Made by a program: the position numbers and the translations under genes. A DNA stretch of 64,000 bases. Origin: Colivivens sp963626085. Its GTDB lineage: Bacteria > Bacteroidota > Bacteroidia > Bacteroidales > Bacteroidaceae. Positions 1 to 7,495 of this stretch are shown here, piece after piece; the first letter of the stretch is position 1, and every line of letters begins with the position of its first letter. The stretch covers positions 62,001 to 126,000 of the forward strand of contig CAVFVJ010000008.1 in the NCBI GenBank assembly GCA_963626085.1. The letters are read 5' to 3'. The notes under the pieces were generated by a model. That model was given only the letters and a program-made list of their open reading frames with translations. It did not search any database and was not told where the DNA came from.

Positions 1-74
1 ACCGCTTCATCGTACGTTATCTTGCCCCCGTTGCCATCATCCTCATCTTCCTCAACGAACTGTTTGGGCTGTAG
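1..74 (+). CDS. C-terminal fragment of a membrane protein (possibly a sodium:neurotransmitter-type symporter)
   Basis: The first bases read in one open frame to a TAG at 72-74 and encode about 23 residues, RFIVRYLAPVAII followed by a hydrophobic run ending NELFGL. One arginine-flanked hydrophobic helix at the extreme C-terminus is typical of a polytopic inner-membrane transporter. The pattern resembles, from memory, the last helix of Bacteroidales SNF/NSS-type sodium-dependent transporters, but the fragment is far too short to assign a family. The rest of the gene lies upstream of the window. Confidence 0.4.
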   Translation, partial: RFIVRYLAPVAIILIFLNELFGL

Positions 75-159
75 ACTTGGTTGTTGCAAACTCAGTGTGG
101 CAAAAAATTCCATACAGCATGATTTCAACTAATTAAAGTTAAAAGAAAGAACGACACAC

Positions 160-190
160 TTTCAGCCACACAAATAAATCCTTACCTTTG
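160..190 (+). promoter_or_regulatory. Bacteroidota-type promoter of pckA
   Basis: A -7 element TACCTTTG lies at 183-190 and a TTTC resembling the -33 TTTG box lies at 160-163, separated by 19 bases, matching the Bacteroidota sigma-ABfr pattern. Transcription would start near 196, giving a leader of about 80 nt. That leader contains an inverted repeat GGTTTC (210-215) / GAAACC (229-234). Confidence 0.6.
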
Positions 191-275
191 TAAGGTTTTT
201 AGGGCGGATGGTTTCCGCATGATGGATAGAAACCGAAAGAAAGAACATTAATCATATAAAACAACTAAACAGATT

Positions 276-1877
276 ATGGCAACATTAGATTTGACTAAGT
301 ATGGAATCACAGGTTCTACAGTGATTGCACACAATCCTTCTTATGAAGATCTTTTCAAAGCTGAAACTGACCCAAGCCTCACTGGCTACGAGAAGGGACA
401 GACTACAGAACTCGGCGCAGTAAATGTGATGACCGGTATCTTCACTGGTCGTTCTCCTAAGGATAAGTACATCGTAGACAACGACGAAAGCCACGACAAC
501 GTATGGTGGACTTCAGAGAGCTACAAGAACGATAACCACCCAATGTCTGAAGAGGTATGGGAGCAGGTTAAGGAACTTGCAAAGAAAGAGCTCTCAAACA
601 AGAAGTTGTATGTAGTTGATGCTTTCTGCGGTGCCAACAAGGCAACACGCCTCGCAGTACGTTTCATCGTTGAGGTAGCATGGCAGGCACACTTCGTAAA
701 GAACATGTTCATCTGTCCGACAGACGAGGAACTCGCTAACTTCGAGCCAAACTTCGTAATTTACAACGCATCTAAGGCTAAGGTGGAGAACTACAAGGAA
801 CTCGGACTCAACTCTGAGACTTGCGTAGCCTTCAACACAAAGAGCCGCGAGCAGGTCATCATCAACACTTGGTACGGTGGTGAGATGAAGAAGGGTATGT
901 TCTCAATGCAGAACTATTACCTCCCACTCAAGGGCATCGCTTCAATGCACTGCTCTGCTAACTGCGACATGAACGGTGAGAACACAGCTATCTTCTTCGG
1001 TCTCTCTGGTACTGGTAAGACTACCCTCTCTACAGATCCTAAGCGCAAGCTCATCGGTGACGACGAGCACGGATGGGATGATGAGGGCGTGTTCAACCTC
1101 GAAGGCGGTTGCTACGCTAAGGTCATCAACCTCGACAAGGAGTCTGAGCCAGACATCTACAACGCAATCAAGCGCAACGCTCTTCTCGAGAACGTTACTG
1201 TGGACAAGGACGGTAAGATTGACTTCAACGACAAGTCTGTCACTGAAAACACACGTGTGTCTTACCCAATCAACCACATCAAGAACATACAGCCAGGCTC
1301 AAGCGCACCAGCTGCTAAGCAGGTTATCTTCCTCTCAGCTGACGCATTCGGAGTACTGCCTCCAGTATCTATCCTTACACCTGAGCAGACTCAGTACTAC
1401 TTCCTCTCTGGTTTCACAGCCAAGCTTGCTGGAACAGAGCGTGGTATCACAGAGCCTACTCCTACATTCTCCGCTTGCTTCGGTCAGGCATTCCTCGAGT
1501 TGCACCCAACAAAGTATGCTCAGGAACTTGTCAAGAAGATGAACATGAGCGGTGCTAAGGCATATCTCGTCAACACTGGTTGGAATGGTACTGGCAAGCG
1601 TATCTCTATCAAGGATACACGTGGTATCATCGACGCAATCCTCTCTGGTGCTATCAATGAGGCTCCAACAAAGAAGATTCCTATGTTCGACTTCGAGGTT
1701 CCAACAGAACTTCCAGGCGTAGACCCAGCAATCCTCGACCCACGCGACACTTATGCTGACGCTTCACAGTGGGAAGAGAAGGCTAAAGATCTTGCTGCTC
1801 GCTTCATCAAGAACTTCGGCAAGTATACAAACAACGAAGCTGGTAAGGCTCTCGTTGCTGCTGGTCCAAAACTCTAA
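276..1877 (+). CDS. pckA: Phosphoenolpyruvate carboxykinase (ATP)
   Basis: This enzyme converts oxaloacetate and ATP to PEP, CO2 and ADP. In succinate-producing Bacteroidales it is thought to run mainly in the carboxylating direction, fixing CO2 into oxaloacetate during glycolysis. At 533 residues it is full length for the ATP-dependent family. Visible motifs are the substrate-loop ITGSTVIAHNPSYE start, GRSPKDKYIV near residue 60, the P-loop FGLSGTGKTTLS near residue 245, and the metal-binding GDDEHGW just after it. The ATG at 276 follows an A-rich leader with no strong ribosome-binding site, as is usual in this phylum. The gene stands alone with its own promoter and terminator, and its codon choice (CTC, AAG, AAC rich) looks like that of a highly expressed gene. 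Confidence 0.97.
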   Translation: MATLDLTKYGITGSTVIAHNPSYEDLFKAETDPSLTGYEKGQTTELGAVNVMTGIFTGRSPKDKYIVDNDESHDNVWWTSESYKNDNHPMSEEVWEQVKELAKKELSNKKLYVVDAFCGANKATRLAVRFIVEVAWQAHFVKNMFICPTDEELANFEPNFVIYNASKAKVENYKELGLNSETCVAFNTKSREQVIINTWYGGEMKKGMFSMQNYYLPLKGIASMHCSANCDMNGENTAIFFGLSGTGKTTLSTDPKRKLIGDDEHGWDDEGVFNLEGGCYAKVINLDKESEPDIYNAIKRNALLENVTVDKDGKIDFNDKSVTENTRVSYPINHIKNIQPGSSAPAAKQVIFLSADAFGVLPPVSILTPEQTQYYFLSGFTAKLAGTERGITEPTPTFSACFGQAFLELHPTKYAQELVKKMNMSGAKAYLVNTGWNGTGKRISIKDTRGIIDAILSGAINEAPTKKIPMFDFEVPTELPGVDPAILDPRDTYADASQWEEKAKDLAARFIKNFGKYTNNEAGKALVAAGPKL

Positions 1878-1921
1878 AAGACACAGTTCCGGCGCAGGTC
1901 GCGACTATGACAATATCCATG

Positions 1922-1956
1922 AGAGGGTGCGTTCTTGTAATGCACCCTCTTTTTTA
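1922..1956 (+). terminator. Rho-independent terminator of pckA
   Basis: AGAGGGTGC at 1922-1930 pairs perfectly with GCACCCTCT at 1942-1950 around an 11-base loop and is followed by a T-run to 1956. It lies 45 bases after the pckA stop. Confidence 0.9.
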
Positions 1957-2012
1957 TATCGCATTACGAAGGACTATATTATCTAAAAATCTGTAAAAAG
2001 CATATCTCGATG

Positions 2013-2042
2013 TTTGCATCTGCCGTTTTTTGCTTACTTTTG
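2013..2042 (+). promoter_or_regulatory. Promoter of the GH30-ribD pair
   Basis: A -33 TTTG at 2013-2016 and a -7 TACTTTTG at 2035-2042 are separated by 18 bases. Together they match the Bacteroidota housekeeping promoter, with a short leader of about 20 nt before the ATG at 2070. Confidence 0.65.
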
Positions 2043-2069
2043 CAGAACAATTAACTAGTATCTATTGAA

Positions 2070-3578
2070 ATGAACAAGAAAACATTGTTGACAGTTGGTT
2101 TAATGCTTGCTGGAACAGCATGCAACCAAGTGATTGCACAGAGCGTTGTGAAGTACACCACAACGGAAGGAAACGAGTGGAAACAGTCGAAGACAAGTAT
2201 GAACAGCAAACCCTCAGGCAAGACTGTAGTGGAAGTCAACGGCAACGAAGCGGGAGTGGAGTTCCGTGCATGGGGCACCACCTTCAACGAAATGGACTGG
2301 GATGCGTTCAACCTCTTGACTCGCGACGAGCAAGATGAAGTGATGAAGAACTTATACTCGCCAGACGGAGACCTGCGCTTCACCCACGGACGTGTCAGCA
2401 TGAACGCCAACGACTACGCACGCAGCTGGTATAGCTGCGATGACGTGGTGGGAGACCTCGGACTACAATACTTCAACATAGAACGTGACAAACGCAACAT
2501 CATACCGCTGGCACGAGCAGCACAGAAGTACTGCCCTGACCTCAAACTCTTCATGAGTCCATGGAGTCCTCCAGTGTGGATGAAGATAAACCACGACTAC
2601 CCAGTTTCTCCAAACAAATACAACACGATGGATTCCAGACAAAGCTACCTGCTATACATGGACGATGGCAAACAAATTGATGCAGACGAGATGAAACTGA
2701 CAGGCGACAGGAACGGAGTGTTTCCACGTCGATTGGCATCACAGGACTATTTCATCCAAGACCCACGTTACCTGCAATGCTATGCCAACATGTTCTGCAA
2801 GTTCATCGACCTCTATGCTGAGCAAGGACTGACCATAACTAAGGTGATGTACCAAAACGAGGCATACTCATACACCCCCTATCCAGGATGCGCATGGACA
2901 GCCGAAGGGACTCTGAGGTTCAACAATGATTATCTCGCACCAACACTGAAAGCAAAGCACCCAGAGGTAGAGTTGTGGATAGGCACGTTCAACACCAACC
3001 GTCTGGATTATGTAGAGAAAATCCTCGACGACAAGACGCTGCAATCAAATGTCAAGGGCATAGGCACACAGTGGGAGTGCCGCAATAACCTGCCTGAGAT
3101 GCGTAAGCGTTACCCTAACCACCGTTTCATGGTAAGCGAGAGCGAATGCGGCAACGGATCTATGGATTGGAAAGCCGGTGAGCACACGTTCCTCCTACTC
3201 TCCGACAACCTCGGCAACGGCTGCGACGAGTACTACAACTGGAACTTCATACTACAAGACAACGGTATCTCTCCGTGGGGATGGACACAGAATGCACTGA
3301 TACAGGTGGACAGTAAGACTCGGCAGATGCGCTACACCCCAGAGTACTTCGCCTATAAGCACTTCAGTCATTTTATCGCACCGGGAAGCAAGATGATTGG
3401 ATATGCAGGACGAGACTACAACCAAACACCAGTAGTAGTGTTCAAACTCACTAAGGGGTATGCTGTAACAGCCGGTAATTTCACCGACACAGAAGCAACG
3501 GTCAACGTGAAGATTGGCAACAAGTACCTCAACATCACAACAGCCCCTCACTCGTTCAACACCTACATCGTAAAATAG
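2070..3578 (+). CDS. Secreted glycoside hydrolase family 30 enzyme
   Basis: A clan GH-A retaining beta-glycosidase of the GH30 (glucosylceramidase/endo-beta-1,6-glucanase-like) type, 502 residues. An N-terminal signal peptide (MNKKTLLTVGLMLAGTAC...VIAQS) predicts export to the periplasm or beyond. The (beta/alpha)8 core shows SPWSPPVWMK near residue 163, the likely acid/base Glu in MYQNEAYSYTPYPG near 260, and the likely nucleophile in MVSESECGNGSMDW near 353. A beta-sandwich tail (GKYAVTAGNFTD-like) closes the protein, as is normal for GH30. No SusC/SusD or other CAZyme genes flank it, so this is an orphan glycosidase rather than part of a polysaccharide utilisation locus. Substrate cannot be read from sequence; beta-1,6-glucan, glucosylceramide or xylan types are all possible. 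Only four bases separate it from ribD. Confidence 0.88.
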   Translation: MNKKTLLTVGLMLAGTACNQVIAQSVVKYTTTEGNEWKQSKTSMNSKPSGKTVVEVNGNEAGVEFRAWGTTFNEMDWDAFNLLTRDEQDEVMKNLYSPDGDLRFTHGRVSMNANDYARSWYSCDDVVGDLGLQYFNIERDKRNIIPLARAAQKYCPDLKLFMSPWSPPVWMKINHDYPVSPNKYNTMDSRQSYLLYMDDGKQIDADEMKLTGDRNGVFPRRLASQDYFIQDPRYLQCYANMFCKFIDLYAEQGLTITKVMYQNEAYSYTPYPGCAWTAEGTLRFNNDYLAPTLKAKHPEVELWIGTFNTNRLDYVEKILDDKTLQSNVKGIGTQWECRNNLPEMRKRYPNHRFMVSESECGNGSMDWKAGEHTFLLLSDNLGNGCDEYYNWNFILQDNGISPWGWTQNALIQVDSKTRQMRYTPEYFAYKHFSHFIAPGSKMIGYAGRDYNQTPVVVFKLTKGYAVTAGNFTDTEATVNVKIGNKYLNITTAPHSFNTYIVK

Positions 3579-3582
3579 CGGA

Positions 3583-4608
3583 ATGACTCAAGACGAGATC
3601 TACATGCACAGGTGCATCCAACTTGCAATGAACGGAAGACAGGAAGCACCACCCAACCCAATGGTAGGAGCGGTCATAGTGTATGACTACCATATCATAG
3701 GAGAGGGATATCATGTACGCTGCGGAGAAGGACATGCCGAGGTGAACGCCTTCGCCTCGGTACAACCCTCCGACGAGTCCCACCTACATGAGTCGACACT
3801 CTATGTAAGTCTGGAACCATGTAGTCACTATGGCAAGACACCACCTTGCGCAGACCTCATCATACGTAAGGGGGTGAAGAGGGTTGTCATCGGTTGTATG
3901 GACCCATTCGCCAAGGTACACGGACGAGGAGTACAGAAACTGAAAGACGCTGGCATAGACGTGAAAGTGGGAATTTGCGAGGAGGAGTGCAAAGAACTCA
4001 ACAAGGTATTCATGACCTTCCATCAGTCGCTCCGCCCATACATCACGCTGAAATGGGCACAGAGTGCTGACGGTTTCATCGGAAAGATGGACGGGAATGG
4101 AACTCAAATGCCTGCTGCTATTTCCGATGAGTTCAGTAGGATTCGCGCCCATAAACTGAGAGCGGAGAACCAAGCGATACTCGTGGGAAGGAACACACTC
4201 TGCTGCGACCAACCCTCACTCACCACACGCTACTGGCATGGACCAAACCCCATACGAGTGGTACTCACCCACGAAAAAGGTGTGTGCGACTCAACAGCCG
4301 ACAACCGCACCATCGTAACAGGTGGAGAACTGCACGATGTTATGAGGGAACTACACGACCGGGGCATACAATCACTGCTCGTTGAGGGTGGGACACAAGT
4401 ACACCAGCAGTTCATTGACGCTGGATTATGGGACGAAGCGTTCATGGAGCAAGGGCTCTGCTATATCCACCATGGTACGAAAGCACCACAGATACCAATA
4501 GGCGAAGACGTGGAACAAACCATGCAAACGTTCTTCGACCGTACCTTCACACACTACACTAACCGGGAGACCAAGAGACTTAGGGCATTTGGAATACACG
4601 AGCCATAG
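3583..4608 (+). CDS. ribD: Bifunctional riboflavin biosynthesis deaminase/reductase
   Basis: RibD performs two steps of riboflavin synthesis: deamination of the diaminohydroxy-phosphoribosyl-aminopyrimidine and NADPH reduction of its ribose. The N-terminal half (about residues 1-145) is a cytidine-deaminase fold with the zinc motif GEGHAEVNAF and PCSHYGKTPPC. The C-terminal half is the DHFR-like reductase, beginning near RPYITLKWAQSADG and containing ILVGRNTL and LLVEGGTQ. Length of 341 residues is normal for a full bifunctional enzyme. It starts four bases after the GH30 stop and so probably shares its transcript, although the two functions are unrelated. Other rib genes are not in this window. 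Confidence 0.95.
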   Translation: MTQDEIYMHRCIQLAMNGRQEAPPNPMVGAVIVYDYHIIGEGYHVRCGEGHAEVNAFASVQPSDESHLHESTLYVSLEPCSHYGKTPPCADLIIRKGVKRVVIGCMDPFAKVHGRGVQKLKDAGIDVKVGICEEECKELNKVFMTFHQSLRPYITLKWAQSADGFIGKMDGNGTQMPAAISDEFSRIRAHKLRAENQAILVGRNTLCCDQPSLTTRYWHGPNPIRVVLTHEKGVCDSTADNRTIVTGGELHDVMRELHDRGIQSLLVEGGTQVHQQFIDAGLWDEAFMEQGLCYIHHGTKAPQIPIGEDVEQTMQTFFDRTFTHYTNRETKRLRAFGIHEP

Positions 4609-4668
4609 AAATACACTAAAAAATCATTAAATCGCTGACACGTGCTACTATGGAGCAAAAATAGTTCT

Positions 4669-4676
4669 TACCTTTG
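4669..4676 (+). promoter_or_regulatory. -7 promoter element upstream of the envelope operon
   Basis: TACCTTTG at 4669-4676, 22 bases before the ATG at 4699, matches the Bacteroidota -7 consensus. No clear -33 TTTG is visible at the right spacing. It would drive the DUF6242-DUF6089-uppS-bamA-skp-skp operon. Confidence 0.45.
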
Positions 4677-4698
4677 TGACCTAATATATTAGTTTAAT

Positions 4699-6036
4699 AT
4701 GAGGAAATACGCTTCATACATATTGATGACGCTTATTGCCGGTGTGGTCTCATGCCTTACATCCTGCCTTTCGGACGATGATACTGAAGCCACTCCACAG
4801 TGTGTCATCACGGCGTTCTCAGTGGGAAATATCACCACCACGCTGGTGACTACTGCATCCGATGGATCGGACAGCACATATACACGAACTATCAATGGGA
4901 GCAGCATCAAATTCAGTATAGACCAGGTGAACGGTAAGATCTGTTCCGTCGACTCACTCCCCAATTGGGTAGACCTCACGAGGGTTGTCCCGACAATAAC
5001 ATACGGAGGCAATATCTATGCACGGCTGAATGCTGACGAAAACTATTACGCAGTGACCAGTGGGTCTGACTCCATCGACCTATCCACTCCCATGGATTTT
5101 CTTGTGACAGCCTCCGATGGAGTGTCATACAGACACTACACGGCAGTCATATACAAGTCGTCCGCCAATGCAGACTCTCTGTTGTGGACGGAGCTGGACA
5201 ATGACCTCAAAATAACAGAAGGGCAGAAAATGGTGGAGTGTAACGGTCTTCTCTATGTGTTCGGCATCTGTGAGGGCAAAATCATGACAAGTACTTCAGA
5301 GGACGGAATCCAATGGACCACACCAGTCACCTTTCAGACTACAGCCGACAGTATCGACTGCAGTTCTGTCATGGTGTTCAAGGAACAGTTCTATGCGACA
5401 GACGGCAAAGGAAAACTGTTCTGCTCGACAGACGGTGTCACATGGGCACTGGCAACAGACCAATCAGTACAAACACTGCTGGCTTGCGACCCCACATACC
5501 TCTATGCCTATGATGGACAGAGCATCATCGCCACAACAGACCTTGTGAATTGGAACGTAAACGGCAGTGCCAACCTCGACATGCTGCCACAAACAGACAT
5601 ATCGCACACATCATATACGACACACACTAACGACGCACTGACAGTATGCGTGATGACAGGACGGACAGACAACAGCGCCGACAATGCGGTTGTGTGGTAC
5701 AAGGTGTCGTCAGAGAACGAAGAGAGTAACCAGACATGGGACTACATAACAGTGACCGAAGAAAACACTTATCCACTGCCAGCACTGGAAGGACTCAACA
5801 TGTTCCACTATAATGACGCACTCTATGCCATAGGCGGTACAGACAACGTGTTCTACAAGTCAGTAGACAACGGCATCACATGGAGGGAAGTGGAACAATA
5901 CCAATTTCCACCGACAACACTGAAAGCCGGCAAGCATATCGCAACGGTAGTGGTAGACAAACACATCTACATGGTACAGACTGACGACAGCGGAAACGTA
6001 AGAGTGTGGCGAGGATGCCTCAACAAGTTGCAGTAA
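4699..6036 (+). CDS. DUF6242-type lipoprotein with beta-propeller-like repeats
   Basis: A 445-residue predicted lipoprotein. The N-terminus MRKYASYILMTLIAGVV leads to the lipobox LTSC with Cys23, followed by the acidic LSDDDTE, which in Bacteroidota favours surface export. An N-terminal beta-sandwich (about residues 30-150, with FSVGNITTTLVTT and YRHYTAVIYKS) precedes repeated segments of the BNR/kelch kind: MTSTSEDGIQWTTPV, LFCSTDGVTWALAT, IATTDLVNWNV, FYKSVDNGITWREV. These repeats suggest a beta-propeller binding platform. It is the first gene of the operon carrying uppS, bamA and the Skp pair, so a role in outer-membrane biogenesis is a reasonable inference, but no function is established from the sequence. 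The downstream DUF6089 gene starts 18 bases after its stop. Confidence 0.8.
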   Translation: MRKYASYILMTLIAGVVSCLTSCLSDDDTEATPQCVITAFSVGNITTTLVTTASDGSDSTYTRTINGSSIKFSIDQVNGKICSVDSLPNWVDLTRVVPTITYGGNIYARLNADENYYAVTSGSDSIDLSTPMDFLVTASDGVSYRHYTAVIYKSSANADSLLWTELDNDLKITEGQKMVECNGLLYVFGICEGKIMTSTSEDGIQWTTPVTFQTTADSIDCSSVMVFKEQFYATDGKGKLFCSTDGVTWALATDQSVQTLLACDPTYLYAYDGQSIIATTDLVNWNVNGSANLDMLPQTDISHTSYTTHTNDALTVCVMTGRTDNSADNAVVWYKVSSENEESNQTWDYITVTEENTYPLPALEGLNMFHYNDALYAIGGTDNVFYKSVDNGITWREVEQYQFPPTTLKAGKHIATVVVDKHIYMVQTDDSGNVRVWRGCLNKLQ

Positions 6037-6053
6037 ACACTGAAGATGGGACT

Positions 6054-6728
6054 ATGAAGAGTGTTATAAAGATATGTACATCTGCGCTGGTTGGGTTTGT
6101 ACCATTTGCCAGCATGACAGCCCAGGAGCTCGAATACAAATACGAGTTGGGCGCGATGGCAGGTGGGGCGTTTTATTTAGGAGACGCCAACTACTCAGCA
6201 CTCTACAAGAACACAGGCATAGCCGGGGGACTGATTGCACGTTATAATCTCAACCCAAGGATGGCACTGAAATTTGATTTGGCATGTGGGAAGATATCTG
6301 GCAACGCACTGGAACTTGCCAACAAATACCCTGACATTCCCGAACAGGAGTGGAAGTTCGACGATACGGTAGTCGATCTCGGTTGCCAATACGAACTGTG
6401 CTTTTGGGGCTATGGTACAGGACGCAGTTACAAGGGCACTAAACGGCTGGCACCCTACATCCATCTCGGACTGGGGTTCACGTATGGCAACAAGGCCCTG
6501 ACCATGAACATCCCCATGGGCTTCGGGGTGAGATACAAGTTGAAGGACAGAGTCAACATAGGCATCGACTGGTCGATGCACTTCAGCATGAGCGATGAAC
6601 TGGACAGAATCAGTGACCCCTACTCCATAAAGAGTGGGTTTCTGAAGAACAAGGACTCCTATTCATTCACTATGTTCTACATCACGTACGACCTCTGTCC
6701 AAAGTACAGACAATGCAATAACGACTAA
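6054..6728 (+). CDS. DUF6089-type outer-membrane beta-barrel protein
   Basis: A 224-residue exported protein with signal peptide MKSVIKICTSALVGFVPFASMTAQE. The mature region has alternating hydrophobic/aromatic strands and barrel-like turns (GAMAGGAFYLGDANYSALYKN, LAPYIHLGLGFTYGN, MGFGVRYKLKDRVNIGIDWSMHF) and resembles small OmpA/OmpW-like barrels. ATG 6054 was preferred over a GTG at 6006 because it begins a proper signal peptide and does not overlap the previous gene. It lies directly upstream of uppS and bamA; from memory this gene order recurs in Bacteroidota. Function is unknown, though the context suggests outer-membrane assembly. Confidence 0.8.
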   Translation: MKSVIKICTSALVGFVPFASMTAQELEYKYELGAMAGGAFYLGDANYSALYKNTGIAGGLIARYNLNPRMALKFDLACGKISGNALELANKYPDIPEQEWKFDDTVVDLGCQYELCFWGYGTGRSYKGTKRLAPYIHLGLGFTYGNKALTMNIPMGFGVRYKLKDRVNIGIDWSMHFSMSDELDRISDPYSIKSGFLKNKDSYSFTMFYITYDLCPKYRQCNND

Positions 6729-6747
6729 AAAACAGGAAAGAAGAGAT

Positions 6748-7491
6748 ATGTCAACCCAATTAGACAAGAACAGGATTCCGCGACACATAGCCATCATCAT
6801 GGACGGTAACGGAAGATGGGCAAAAGCCCGGGGCATGGAACGTGCCATGGGACACCAACAGGGCGCACAGCAAGTCCACGAGATAATGGAGGAAGCCGTG
6901 AGACTGGGAGTTGACTACCTCACACTCTACACCTTCTCCACAGAAAACTGGAACAGGCCCGTGGACGAGGTGTCTGCCTTGATGAACTTGCTTCTGCAGC
7001 ATTTGGAGGAAGAGGTGTTCATGAAGAACAACGCGCGGTTTGATGTCATCGGTGACATAGGACGGTTGCCACAGGTAGTGCAGGATGCACTCAACCACCT
7101 TATCCAACTCACGAAAGACAATACCAATACATGTATGGTATTGGCACTGAGTTACTCGTCGAAATGGGAAATTACCAAAGCCATGAGGGAACTCGCTAAG
7201 GAGGTGAAGGAAGACAGACTCGCATGGGAAAACATAGATGAACAGATGATAAACAGTCGTCTTGAGACACGTAAGATGCCAGAGCCTGAATTGATGATAC
7301 GCACAGGTGGAGAACAACGTCTCAGCAACTTCCTCCTTTGGCAGTGCGCCTACTCGGAGTTCTACTTCACTGACGTATACTGGCCCGACTTCACCATCGA
7401 GGAATTCCACAAGGCAATAGCTGATTTCCAGCACCGCCAGAGACGCTACGGGAAGACAGGCGACCAAATCATACAAGAATCACAACAGTAG
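6748..7491 (+). CDS. uppS: Isoprenyl transferase (undecaprenyl pyrophosphate synthase)
   Basis: A cis-prenyltransferase that extends farnesyl-PP with isopentenyl-PP to undecaprenyl-PP, the lipid carrier for peptidoglycan, O-antigen and capsule synthesis. The family signature HIAIIMDGNGRWAKARG is at residues 13-29, with the catalytic Asp in MDGNGRW. LYTFSTENWNRP near residue 70 and MIRTGGEQRLSNFLLWQ near 195 (substrate-binding Arg residues) also match, and the 247-residue length is typical. It sits between the DUF6089 gene and bamA with 19- and 4-base gaps, so precursor supply is coupled to outer-membrane assembly in one operon. Confidence 0.97.
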   Translation: MSTQLDKNRIPRHIAIIMDGNGRWAKARGMERAMGHQQGAQQVHEIMEEAVRLGVDYLTLYTFSTENWNRPVDEVSALMNLLLQHLEEEVFMKNNARFDVIGDIGRLPQVVQDALNHLIQLTKDNTNTCMVLALSYSSKWEITKAMRELAKEVKEDRLAWENIDEQMINSRLETRKMPEPELMIRTGGEQRLSNFLLWQCAYSEFYFTDVYWPDFTIEEFHKAIADFQHRQRRYGKTGDQIIQESQQ

Positions 7492-7495
7492 TACG

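Noticed and set aside
976..1542. 188-codon Ser/Leu-rich open frame within pckA
   Set aside because: It lies in another frame of a strongly conserved gene and its composition is what the pckA codon bias produces when shifted; no start context or domain.
2070..3578. Polysaccharide utilisation locus around the GH30 gene
   Set aside because: No SusC/SusD pair, regulator or other glycosidase occurs on either side.
6760..7476. 238-codon antisense frame opposite uppS
   Set aside because: Complete overlap with a clearly identified gene; composition rich in His/Val/Cys with no motif.
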